Origin: Inonotus obliquus
Lineage: Eukaryota > Basidiomycota > Agaricomycetes > Hymenochaetales > Hymenochaetaceae
DNA: 64,000 nucleotides
Reading direction: 5' to 3'
Assembly: GCA_032164295.1 (NCBI GenBank)
Contig: JAJHTX010000004.1
Location: 1,488,001-1,552,000 of the forward strand
The translations under genes were made by a program, and so were the position numbers. Of this stretch, positions 34,231 through 45,555 are shown piece after piece. The notes under the pieces were generated by a model that saw only the letters and a list, made by a program, of their open reading frames with translations, searched no databases and was not told the origin of the DNA. Each line of letters begins with the position of its first letter. Position 1 is the stretch's first letter.

Positions 34231-37200
34231 TCAATGGGCAGTGGCTGTTTCTGCCTGTTTTCGTAATCGTTCGAATCGGTCCGACAGTTCTGTCTGCAAT
34301 GATTGTCGTGTTTGTACCAGCTGGGGTGATTCATCTTTTTCAGTGGACTTCAAAACGGCATCAATAACCGTGTAGGGGATCCACGTCCATGCTGCTTTAT
34401 CCAAAGTGGAATTCGACTAATACTGAGGTTAAAAACAATAAGATAGAATCGCGGACTGCTAACATACCTTCCGCACCAACTTCAATGCGCAATCGACCGC
34501 CTCTTGTACGTTCCCGAAGCACAGATAAGTTCGGATGAGATGTTCCGGGTGATGTTCCTTATTAAGCAACAGGTATCAAGCAATTAGTCAAATCAAAAGC
34601 ACAATGAGCAAGGGAATAACCATACCTCAATGGTTTGCAAGAGCCAGGGTGGTGGTTGGGACGTGTCATTTGATAGCAATGTTTCGAGCACAGCCTTGCT
34701 ATATCTGAAGTCCGTCTCAGCCGAATCGTACCGACTGAGACATTGGCGAAGGTAACGCCACGCTTTGTCGACTTGGGTGCCTGGCCATGAGGCGACTCTA
34801 TCTGTCAGAAGCCAATCCGACGATGCGACTTCCACCCTGAATGTGAGCCACATCAGAACTACGTCAAGAGGAGACTCGCGTGGACCTTACAAGGCTGAAT
34901 CTGGGCTTTTTGACAAATGCAAACACTGCAAAGCAAGTCTTTGGAACAATTCTGACATGTCGACGGACAGCATCTTTGCAGTGTACATCGCGAGGTCGCA
35001 AAGACCCTCCTGCATTAACCTGGTCACGGTTAATATTGGCGTAAGAGGTGGAGCTTGGTTGTTTATCAGTGACAAACTTAGTCTATGGGCAACTCTGCAC
35101 CGTACCTCCATGGCGTATGATTGATGGATCCCGTCGTATCAGCTCAATTTTGGCTAAGAGATGAGCATACTCTTTTTCAATGTCCAATAGCTTGATGACT
35201 TCAACGTTCCGCTGTCTTGCCGTTAGTTGGTCATCAGGAATGTAACTTCCCAGTTTTCGGCGCTTGAGAGGCTACGCAAGTCAATGATTATATCAGTCGC
35301 GTGCAGAATGACGCTTACCGGTACGCTTGCTTCATATGTGGGAACGATAATGTACGCGTTCTTATTTTCCACGAGCTTTAAGGAATTCATTGCAATGCTC
35401 AGAGCCTCCGCCTGCTGCTTGATAATCAAGGATGACGTTGCTGCATCGCCGCGAAGGGTAGTTAACCTTCGATAACGAACGTACATCGTTAACGTCGCTG
35501 TGTAACAGTCATTCATCTGCATTAGGCTAGAAGCTTATTCACATACCGTTCCGATAGTCGCCCCGGATTGTGTGCCACGTGTAAAGGATCCGAGACCAGT
35601 TTGGGTGACCGCGAGGATCCGCGTTACGTGCTTTGAATGAAAGTGCGGACTCGACTTCCTGCACAAGTCCGCGGAAGTTCATGGAGAGAAGACGATCCAG
35701 CGCGTTCTTTTCGCACATTTTATAAACCAAGTTTGAGACGTATTGTTGCCTCCTAACAGTTCAGGTCATTTGACAGGCCAACGGACAGAAAACAGCTGTA
35801 CTCACTGATCGCGATGAGGGGAGGAAATGAGATAGCAATATGCATCCTCGTATAAACCCAGATCCGAGTAACCTCTAATAATAGATGACCACGCGTTCAC
35901 GGAGACCTCGTCCAGTTGCCCGCCCTCCGGCCAAACAGATAAGGCTAAGCGAAGAAAGTGTACCTCGTAGGACGTTATGCCGGCTCTCTTGAATAGCTCC
36001 GCAACATGTAAGTAGTATTCGCAATCTGAATGACAGCACCCGTTAGGCAACACAGCATCAAGGCCTTCAAAATCGTCAGACAAAATCACATTGCCCGGAC
36101 CTACACGAGGACACAGTAAGCGCAACTGTGATTCCTTCCAGAGAGTCATAACTTACCAAAACTGCCTGAAACTCCTTGAAGAAGCAGGGCAGCTTCATCT
36201 TCTTTACCCACGTCTATCCATAAACGCCCATAGACGTAACAAACGGCCGGTGTTCGAGGTAGCCATGAAAGGAGATATCTTGCGCTTTCGCGGTAACCCA
36301 TGAGGCGAAGCTTCTCACAGGTGACAATCTCGCTGCGAGTAACGTGGGCTGGGCTCACATTGTTAAGCAATCCCAACCGATCTAGGAAGTGATGAACGGC
36401 GGTCGGAATGTCTGGGGGGTGGCCGTATTCGGATAGGAGATGATGCGATAATGAGTAGGTGGGTACTGGATTCGTAACTCCTCGCGACACGTGCAGACTA
36501 TTCAAACGAGTAGCAACATCATCTGTCGTTGAAGTTTCCTGGTTGGGTCTCATTCCGTCGAGGTCACCAGCAGGTTGCCGACACAGGTAGCGACACATTA
36601 CAATGCTTCGAATTGCGGCGAATACTTCAGCGAGCAGGGCAGGGTCCTGTTCCCGCAGTCCATCTCCTATGAAGAGGAAGAGGATAAATAGTAGGAGGCA
36701 GATTTCATATCTCGCCTCTATCGTTTCCGTAAGGTATGAAGTTGCCAGTGCTCTCGTCCATTCCAGGATCACTGGAGGGATAATCATTTCAACCTCGTCT
36801 TCTTCCTGCTTTACTGCCTTATCAACTCCCGCTATGGCTTCCAGAACATTGCGCACCGCGATATCAAAATCCTCAATGACCTTCGATTCCCCCTTCACCC
36901 ATTTCACGAGATGATCAATTGCTTCTCTTGCGAATAACCTATCCGCAGCTTCCGTGATGACGTCGGCAAGAGCATATTTGTACTCTTGGTGAAGTATCTC
37001 CAGCATCCGCGTTTCTATCCGACGGACAAGGGGCTCAGAGATTTTCGTCCTTATGCGCCGTGGCAATTCCAATAAGGCATACGAGGGATCGATTTCCGAT
37101 AAAGAGAGAAGTTGCTGATGCAACTGTGTGGGTGCATCCTCCTCGACACAGGAGCTAACTCGCTCTCGTTCGACCACCAGGACCTGTTCGCTCGAGTCAA

Positions 37201-38798
37201 GTCCCAAACAAACCGGCCACCGTGCGCTTCGCTCAACTTCGGTGCACCGTGCCACAAACCCCTCCCAATCTCGTCGCAACGCATTCCAGTATTGGCTATG
37301 CAAAGTTGCGCCAGTACGAGGATCGCGAGTCAAAGAGACAGAGCACCCGACGACGGAGGCGATATTCTCGCTAAGAGAGGCATACGAAGCAGAAAGCGCC
37401 TTTGGATGTGGCCCTGGCAGGGAGAGATGGTGGTCTCGATAATCTTTCAACGCGGCTCGTAGCGTGACGACAGAAAACAAACCGGGCCGCATAATGGACT
37501 CGAGGTACTTATCCGTGAGGGACCCTGGTTGGAGAAGTAGCTCGTTCATAGCATCCTGGTTGATATTGCTATAATTGTCGAGTCTTGCCCTGCTCCAACC
37601 AGCATGTCGTGAAGCGGACGCTGATGTCCGCGATAGGTTTTTCGTATCAACGTGGATCATTTCTAACATCGACTCGCCATGTTTTTCCCATAATACATAT
37701 AAAGTATCGTCATATAAGAGGAAATCTTGTAGCATGCAGTGCACGCTTTCCGCAGACGCGTTGATCGAATAGACCGAAATCCATTGATAATGATCCATGT
37801 TGTATATGCGAAAAGAACCACCAGACGCAGGAGAAGAGGGCGTAGGCAGGAAGACAAGGATGAAATGAGACTCTTCTGAGTTAAGATCATTAGCCTGATC
37901 GGCTGTGGATGTAAACACTTGAAGGAGCTTCTGGGGCCGGGAATCGAGAAGGAGGGGGTTCCCATCTGCATTGCTGGGGTCCAAGAGGATTTCTGATCGG
38001 CATCCTTTGGCCACTGTCCACCTTCGCAACATGCGATCACGGGAGATCGAGAAAATGTCCGCCATCTCCGTAGGTGCCAAAGCAGAACCAACAGCAACGA
38101 TTTCCTCAGGATAATCACGGGTAGACATTCCGACTTGGATGAAAGCGGTGTACCAATTTTTAGACTTCCACTCGGTTTCTTCCCAGTTCACTGAGCAAAC
38201 GGCTGTTACCACTTGGCACCCGAACATACATCCAAGTGTACTCACCTTTGTCGCGAACATCTACGCTCTTGCTTTCGAGCCGCAGGAATCCCCCTACATT
38301 CAGGGCTATCACAACGTCATGTGCATCGTGAACATGCACCAATTTGGGTTCAGAACCTCCCAGATTCCTAATTTGCCATTCCTCGCACCAATTCTTGGAA
38401 AGAGGACCATGCCAAAGTTGTCCAGTGTCGCATGGTAAGGCAATCCTGAATAAGGACCCTACTAACGTAACAACAATCAAATAGACCTGTCCTTCGTGGA
38501 CCGCGAGAGCCGGGTTTGGAACAATACTCGCGGGAAAAACGAAGCGAATAGGCGAAACGCCGGACGACAACGAGACGAGCTCGACTGCAAGACCACCTTG
38601 AAGGACGCGTATGAGAACATCACCGATCTTAGCGGAATGAAAAAGAGACGAAAACGAGGCGTGTTCGCCTGGAATGTCCGAACGGGCTACTGCAAAGGGA
38701 ATGTCGCGTCGAGCAGTGGGTACTACATGACTTGGAACATGCTGAGACGAGGCAAAGACTGATGAAAGGTGGAAAGAGGGTAGGACGTGATTATCCAT
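34231..38798 (-). CDS. NUP120: Nucleoporin Nup120/Nup160
   Basis: Subunit of the Nup107-160 (Y) complex, the outer-ring scaffold of the nuclear pore. The N-terminal exon (from 38798) holds propeller strands such as GGLAVELVSLSSGVSPIRF and VYLIVVTLVGSLFRIALP. The next large exon has the recognisable DIFSISRDRMLRRWTVAKG, matching the propeller blade of Nup120/160 proteins. It continues as an alpha-solenoid (HHFLDRLGLLNNVSPAHV, CEKLRLMGYRESARYLLSW). The C-terminal exons carry helical repeats (KAWRYLRQCLSRYDSAETDF, PPPWLLQTIEE, HLIRTYLCFGNVQEAVDCAL) and end SDRFERLRKQAETATAH. Total length is about 1300 residues, normal for the family. Introns in the C-terminal third (34.4-36.1 kb) are short and numerous, and their limits are approximate. 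Confidence 0.85.
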
Positions 38799-39442
38799 CT
38801 TCCTTCTAAGTTTACGTCTTGGTTAATGTTTCCCTCTGATGAGGAAGTTGAGGGATTCGCAAGGAGGTGGGAAGATATTGAGGAGGGGGGTAAACAAGAA
38901 CACGAGTAAGACGAGTAAGAAGACCGACCACGAAAGCCTAATGAATCCATCACGCGTCAACAAAACTTGGTTCATCACTCACGTGCTTCGTGCATCAAAT
39001 TTGTGGCTCAATCATTGAATCAATTTGAATCCGTCTCCGACTCTGCAAATACCATTTACTCGTATGCACTTCCAGTTATTCTCGGGTTCTTCTCTGCTTT
39101 CCGTTTGCCTGCTTGCCGCTGGACATCGCTCCGTTCTCTTATGTGCGATCTCGGTCGGCGGAATCGGTCCAGTTCAGCTCGTCAACTTACGGTACGAAGA
39201 CATAAGGGAGAATTCAGCTGCCTGTCCGATTACCACACTATCAACTCAAGTATATCCCTTCATTACAGCTTGCTTTGACATAGTGCCGTTGCAGATGCAC
39301 ACTCCAACCATGGTGCTGCAAGTCGGCTAATACCTGTAGCTTCAACTCGGCTCTGGTTCAAGGCGTGAGATCACGATCACTTCCCTTGCGAAGCCTAGAG
39401 AACATTATCTTCGCGGGAATACGGAGACATGAAAGTCTCGAA
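38799..39442. other. Intergenic, one uncertain signal-peptide-like frame
   Basis: Upstream flank of the nucleoporin gene. On the plus strand an ATG at 39061 opens a frame starting MHFQLFSGSSLLSVCLLAAG that resembles a secretory signal and runs to 39330. It has no splice partner I could confirm, so I do not call it a gene. Confidence 0.35.
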
Positions 39443-39896
39443 TTAAACGCCTGGTGAACTTTGCTGTGCTTCTCGTACTTCGAGAGCTCTACTCCTAAGA
39501 TTTAATATCCACAAGGTACTGTATGTATCTCCAGGGGCCGGAGAATTGGTGCTAAAATAAGGACGCTGTACTGCGGCTATGGATGATATAACTCGACTCC
39601 CGGTCTTCGGGAAGCATACCTCTGAGATTATGAACGAATGGACTAGACCCGGAGGTGAAAGCCTCATGTGCTTGTTGTACCCTTTCCTGGCTTTAGGCGT
39701 GCACACGGCGTTATCTGCACACGCGCTGCAAACGTGGTGCTCCATCCAGACATCCCCGAGATTCCTCTGGAAGAATGCAGCGGCAGATATTTTGCCATAA
39801 AAATCTTCCAAGCGACGGAACATTTCCAACCAGGACGGTACGGACCAAGATCGTCGTCTTGTCACGTACTCGAAACAATGGGGCAGGCGCATTCAT
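39443..39896 (-). CDS. Tentative small hypothetical protein
   Basis: The product is not recognised. Three pieces join in phase on the minus strand. The first starts at 39896 (MNAPAPLFRVRDKTTILV) and ends ...GAPRLQR. A second piece, about 22 codons long (ERVQQAHEAFTSG), follows after a very short intron (38 bases). A third reads VQRPYFSTNSPAPGD and ends at 39443. Joined, this gives about 120 residues. The opening resembles small fungal proteins with an FRVRD lead, but I cannot name a family. The short first intron and the lack of motifs keep confidence low; the region may be non-coding or carry a different gene on the other strand. Confidence 0.28.
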
Positions 39897-40576
39897 GGTC
39901 CGAAGTCAGATCGCCCTTGTAATCTGATTTATCTCACTTACTCATAAATCATGACCGAGGAAGCCCAGCGCCACCTAACACTCGGCTGTTGGTGTTGCAT
40001 GTAGGACAATCACGATGCCGAAGCGACCAAATAATGCGAGGAGGGATAACACACCAAATAACCAGGGTAACGGGGAATGAATTCTGACAAGCAGTGCAAG
40101 CGGAACAGATTCACCCGCGGCTGATCAAACTACTTGCCGCCAGTAAGCCATTTGGTAAGAGTCGACCATCTCTAGACTCATATGATTCATTCAGGTCATT
40201 GTCGTGTTGGACATCATCTGGGTTGGATTAGCGTGAAAATCAAATCCGCCTAGCGGGTCGCTTTGAATCCAGTGTGGTAACCGAGAGGAAGTGGACGAGG
40301 GTGCCAACTGCCATGCCGTCTAGGCTTTGATGCACGCACAATTGGGTCGGAGGGGTTTCGCACGAGGTGGTGAGCACTGGCATATAAGTCGGCCAAAAGA
40401 TGGAGGGGCTTTCCCCATCGTTCCAGTCAAGTTCTTCTGTTTCTGGGTTTCCTTCTCTTTACTGCTAGACCCTTTTAATTGTCTTCGGTGAGCGAGCAAC
40501 GTCCTTGGAAAAGTGGAGAAGAACTGACCAATTTGGTGTTTCTAGTGACTTGTTTTCTTCCTTCTTTGGGTTCCAA
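39897..40576. other. Intergenic, upstream of the orphan-family gene
   Basis: No coding frame is supported. A CATATAAG string at 40380-40387 is TATA-like and lies about 195 bases before the next start codon; pyrimidine-rich sequence follows it. Confidence 0.4.
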
Positions 40577-41283
40577 ATGGACGACCTTCTTTCGTACGAT
40601 GCTATTTTGTTCCCATCCGATGGTAGACCGCCTCAGGTCGTTGAACTTCCGACAAAGTGCGCTTGGCTGTCTGTTAGTTTCCTCTGATTATGATCGCTAA
40701 ACGCACATTTCAGCCCATTGACTCGAACAAATCCGCAAACCGGCCAGCTAATCCTGGTTTCCGTAATGCCGCATCCGGAGGTACATATGGATACAATCGC
40801 GGATCTGCCCAACCAGCGTGCTTGGCGCGTACAGGTGAGCGGCTGCTCAAGACGTAAGTATCACGGATGATTGACGGCGTAACTAGCTGGTAGAGTCGCT
40901 AGAAGGAATGACAAAGTGCTTCGCGAATCCGTATATTGTGTTTTATCCAGTTGGTGAGTAAATTAAAATGACGGCAAGGATAGACGGCCGCTAAACTCTG
41001 TAACAAATGACTAGTGTCGAGGACCGGAGCACCATTACCCATCAACAGGGCGATTCGCGAGATTCAAGGATGCTCCTTCAACGAGAACAATGCCTGGCGG
41101 GGTAACATTGTCGTCGCCAAATATCGCGGTGGAGGAAGTGACCCCTTCATTTCGCTAATCGACATCAGCATGGCCGACTTCCCTATTTTGAAGAACTACT
41201 TTATGAATCATTGTCCGTATGGCCAGGTGGGCTCAAGTCCGACCGTTCAAGTTGAGTCCCCCCCTAACACTTCCTTCGAATAG
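40577..41283 (+). CDS. Orphan agaricomycete protein, four-exon model
   Basis: Uncharacterised protein of a kind I associate with mushroom-forming fungi; no known domain. The exons close in phase. The first is MDDLLSYDAILFPSDGRPPQ to KCAW. The second (after CAG at about 40714) is PLTRTNPQTGQLILVSVMPH, continuing EVHMDTIADLPNQRAWRVQ. The third is LVESLEGMTKCFANPYIVFY. The last is SRTGAPLPINRAIREIQG, then AWRGNIVVAKYRGGG and SMADFPILKNYFMNH, ending at 41283. The pattern 'PVNR...IQG...AWRGNIVVAKY...MADYP..KNY' recurs in that family from memory. About 190 residues. The tail after NHCPYGQ may be shortened by a further intron. Confidence 0.6.
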
Positions 41284-41454
41284 AACTAGATACTCAAGCC
41301 GAGAAGTTAGGCAATACCTTGGTCGCCATTCCAGATCGCAGCACTTTAGTGCTTTGACGATGTCCACTCCTTATAATTTTTATGAACTGCTATTTTAGAC
41401 GCCTGGTAGCGCATGTCAGTATGTACTACATGGTCATGTTTAAATAATATAATA

Positions 41455-42636
41455 TCATAGCTCTTGATGCTTCGCTTGTTGCCCCGAATCCTTCGTTTGG
41501 CTATCGTCAGTTGATTGTTCCTCGTCCTTAGCTGCCCCCGATTCTTCATTGCATGGTGGTGGAATCGGGCTTAAAGGATCTATGGGGTGATGTAACACTC
41601 TTCCGATTTTAATGTACTTCTTGTGATTTGCAAAGAAGTTCTTCCAGTGTTCCAGGCCCTGTCCATAGTATAAGATTGCCTCCGCGAAATAAACAATGCA
41701 CAATAGAACATGCCTTCAATTCTTTATCAGAAAGTCCTCGTATGTCATGAGTCTGGTGAGTAGCAAAGCAACCGGTCGCAAATGCCCTCGCAGCATCCCG
41801 CCCAGCCCTATCATACAAGATTTCAATTAAAGTAGATTATCTGACCCATTCCGACCTACATAAAGTGATATGAACCGCCTGGACCATATAAGCGTCCTCC
41901 CTCGGTGACATCATATACGATACCATCAATCTGTTAAATCGATGTAACTTCCTTTGCAGAAACATCGTCGCAAGAAACATGCTCACAGCCAAATAGATCG
42001 GTTTGTTTGAGTCACTCCCATCAAATTGCGCCAGACCCTGCTCGGAGAAGAGGCGTTCATTTGCCTGAATGTGAGGAGTATGATCAGAAATATCAGAAAA
42101 GATAGGTAGAAGCGTCCTTACTGGCCACAGTTTCTTCAATGTCGGAAGTTTGTCCTCAAGATCAAAGACAAAGCTCCCGGTGAAGAACTTGCTGACAAGG
42201 GCCAGGAATATGAGGCAATAGACGATGAACTTTAGGAGCCCAAGTAGTCCGACTTCTTCTACGGCTGTAGGATCTGGTTCCTCTGGTCCCACTTCTTCAT
42301 CCCGTGCAAGCTTTTCTTCGCGCAATTTCTTCCGTTCTAGCCATTCATTATGAAGTCGTTCTTGTTCCTCACGATAACGAGTATAACTGTAAGACCATGT
42401 TTGAGACCCTGACCAAATCTATGTCCAGCACAGATGTCAGGCGTACGAGAGAAAGGGTTGGTTCGATTTCCTAGCAGGGACCATCCGACCGGAGTAGTCA
42501 GGAACCTGGATGGCAACATGTAAGCATTGAGCAGGGAAGTCGGATAACAACTAATATTAATGACCATTCTTTCTTCCGGTTCCTGTTCAGTTCTACGCGG
42601 GGGCTGGTCACCAGTGGGATTCAAAAGCCAAGACAT
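41455..42636 (-). CDS. Membrane-anchored cytochrome b5-like haem-binding (MAPR) protein
   Basis: Member of the membrane-associated progesterone receptor/Dap1/neudesin group, which bind haem and support sterol-linked cytochromes P450. After a polar N-terminus (MSWLLNPTGDQPPRRTEQEP) comes a charged helix (EWLERKKLREEKLARDEE) and one membrane segment (LLGLLKFIVYCLIFLALVS). The b5-like fold follows across three introns: LAQFDGSDSNKPIYLAV, then IDGIVYDVTEGGRLYGPGG and SYHFM, then AGRDAARAFATGCF and THDIRGLSDKELK, and HWKNFFANHKKYIKIGRV. The YGPGGSYxxxAGRDAxRA hallmark with its tyrosines is intact. A Pro/Glu/Gln-rich tail ends the protein. The join between the first exon and the charged helix is approximate. 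Confidence 0.85.
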
Positions 42637-43390
42637 GATATTTGGGTGATGAAGTATGAGTATGAAGTCAAAAGCCAGGCAATTTTGTGGACACTTGTTC
42701 GGACTTTCGAGATTCCCACACCCACACAAGAGCACCAAACACACGTGGTCCTATGAAACACGGGCAATTATAATAAGTACTGTTGTCGTAGTTGCTCAAA
42801 GATATTATTGGATCAAAATTGTGCAAGATACATACAAATTCATACACACACGCATCTCGCACAGGAATTAGTAGTAGTACTTTCCTCCCTACGATATTAA
42901 ACTTCATATACACCCTTGAACTTGAGTATCATGGTTCGCTACCTGCTGTAGTAGGCACCACCATGATCACCCAAGAGTCAAAGGAAAGGCAGATAATGCT
43001 AGAAACAGAAAGTACGGAAGGAAACTGTACGACAGCTGGAGAAGAAAGATACCGGATTAGTTGATTCCCAAACCAGATACGCCTGCCTGATAATGGGTCG
43101 TGTAAGGTATCAAGATGTAAAATTACAAGGAAAGTGGAGGGCATGTAGTAGATCAAAGATGATGGCGAAGGGATAGATTCGCATAGACCCTAGTATTTTA
43201 AACGAGGCCAACAGGGAAACGGAATGAAGGTACCGGGCGAAGTGAAAGTCGTCGCTTGGAAAACCATATGCACATGCTACGACCGTGGCGCTTGTAATGG
43301 ATACGCAATGCAGTTGCTCAGCAGAAACAGCGATGAAGAATGAAGACCAGAGAGAAGACGGAAACGCGTGAGACATGTCAGAGTGACAAC
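42637..43390. other. Intergenic between two leftward genes
   Basis: 754 bases with several open frames of 70-90 codons in different phases, none with coding character or splice partners. It should contain the promoter of the MAPR gene and the 3' UTR of the RGS gene. Confidence 0.5.
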
Positions 43391-45555
43391 ATCATTGCTT
43401 GGCAGCAGGACGTTCATTTGTTCGACGCGGATGGTCATTCGCAGCCTGGGATTTCGTCACATGAACGCGCCCGACTTCATCATCAAGACCAGGAGGAACG
43501 GCAGGATTCGTTCGGCCTTGCTCTGGAGAATCCTCATCTGAAGAGCCATCATCCTCGACCCAAGCTTTCAACGCTTTAAACTCAGGAGTCTTGATGAACT
43601 GAAAGGGAAAGCAACTAATCAGTTAAACTGTTCTGTCGTAAAGTGACGAAAATTTACCTTCGGAACGGAATCTGTCGCCATCAAACGGAAGACATGGGTC
43701 TGGATACGATCATATAAACGAATCATCATTTGAAGCTGAGTTGCGTTGAGGGCTGCAGCTTGCTCGGGTTCTACACGTCCCTGGAATGATTTGCCCGTGA
43801 TGTCCGTCATAACCTGGCTAAGATAGCCAACCAGCTCGCCCCGCAGACCATGGTCGATGTTCAGCTCGCACTGACTTGATGGGGCCAGGTAGGTGTTGTA
43901 GATGACAAACGCCATCTGAATGAGGCCCTCGTGATGCTTCTCCATCGCAGCTTGTCCCGGCGTGTTCTTGCCACGAAACTCGCTACCGCCTCGTGCACTA
44001 GACGTGGTGTTGAATTTTCGCTTGAAGTCCTCGACCTCCAGCCAGAAGGACAAATTCTCCTCGCAGAAGTTCGTACGGAGGAAATCCCGGAAAAGGGAAC
44101 GCACGGCAGGCTCATTGAGGATGTACTTCAGGCGGTCGGTGTTGCTCTCCTTCACATTGCGTCGATTCACGTCGACAGTTCGCTCAGAAAGCGAAGCACG
44201 GCGCTGAGGCTTGGCTTCTCCAGCCGTGTCTGACTTTCCAGCGTAGGTGTGCTCGGCGACACTGGAGTCCTCCTTTCTTTCAAGCGACGTTCTTTCATCC
44301 TTTGAAACATTTGTCGTAGATGCATTGGGTGAATCGCGACGGCCGTGTGGCGAATCCCATCGTGCCACGCGACGCCCCTCGTCTGTAATTCGATAGATAG
44401 CCTTCGATGTGCAACGGAATTCTCCTTGTTGCTAAAAGCAAGCAATGTGTCAATGGCGAGATCAGCATCTAGAAGAGAAAACATGCATACCGAGACAGGC
44501 GAATTACCAGCGGGAGCGCTCCCACGTACTGTAAAGATGATTGCCGAGTCGTTGCCTTTACGCTTGTCGCTTACAAGTGCAATCAAGCCAAAGCGAACGA
44601 AATGAGCGGCCATTTCCGCGGCTTCGTCACGACCTACGATGGACGTAAAGTCGCAAAGCCATTCAAGCGCGGTCACGGCTTGAAAACAATACTTGAAAAT
44701 ATTTACATTGCTGCGCCCGATGATACCTTGTTGACGTTCAGAAACATCCATCAGAGGAATACCCTTTGACCGTTCATGGTACTCTTGTGACGGGTCGAGG
44801 GGCATGCTTGAATCGGGCATGTAATTAGGGCTTCGACCGGCGAAGCGGCGAAACAGGGCGGTAACCACGGCTTGGGAGATAATGATCTCATCATCGGACG
44901 AGCGTCGCTCCAGATGCAGAAGCTTCAAGCAAATCGGCTGCGATGAGAACACCTTCGCCAATGGTTCTGCACTGATCCCATTCTTGGAAATGAAGCGCTC
45001 TAAAACGTGAAGACCCTTCGGAGTGAGAACGAACACGCCACGCTCCTTGAACAAGTTCGAGGTCCTGTCGGCCGCATTTTCAATAAGGCGGGCGTCCATG
45101 AAGTGCTGGCACATGGCTTTTGCCATATCGCGTGTCATCGAGAAAGTCGTGGTTGTGGTTGTGGTCACAATCCGCGAAGGATCACGGGGATCAGGGCCTC
45201 GATTTGACTGGGAAAACTTCAAGGCAGCCAGGTTTGCAGCGGCTTCGTCACTATGGAACCAACCATGAGAAAGAGACGGGAGGTAACAAGAGAAAACAGG
45301 CGCACGTTGTGAAAGAATTCGGAAATGACTTGAAGAATTGCTTGTGTGTGGTCAGTTCCAGCGAAACAACCAGGGTGGCGAAAAGATCCAGCGTGTCCTG
45401 GAAGAAACACGTCGCGAGGGGTAAAATGTGAACACCTTGAGCTGATGCAAGAAATGGGACATCTATACCTTAAGGAATGGCCGACCACGTTTTGTGGTCT
45501 TCATCATATGGGAAGAGGTGTTCTGCCCGGCGTTTTGATGGTTGTTTTCAGGCAT
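43391..45555 (-). CDS. RGS protein with DEP domains (FlbA/Sst2/Thn1 type)
   Basis: GTPase-activating protein for G-alpha subunits, controlling pheromone and growth signalling; Schizophyllum Thn1 and Aspergillus FlbA are relatives. The start at 45555 gives MPENNHQNAGQN and KTTKRGRPFLK. The second exon reads DTLDLFATLVVSLELTTHKQ, then FFKSFPNSFTT, and joins to DEAAANLAALKFSQS, all in phase. Two DEP regions follow (one near DMAKAMCQHFMDARLIENAA and KERGVFVLTPKGLHVLERF, one near EAAEMAAHFVRFGLIALVSD). The RGS domain begins LKYILNEPAVRSLFRDFLRT and continues ENLSFWLEVEDFKRKF. The last exon is FIKTPEFKALKAWVEDD and an acidic/basic tail ending PAAKQ. Introns and order match the family. Confidence 0.92.

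Noticed and set aside
39061..39330. Possible secreted small protein with a signal-like start
   Set aside because: The frame ends without cysteine pattern, cleavage-site context or splice partner that would support a mature protein.
43860..44233. Overlapping open frames of 80-100 codons on both strands within the RGS domain
   Set aside because: The minus-strand frame that encodes the RGS domain explains the region; the others are shadows.
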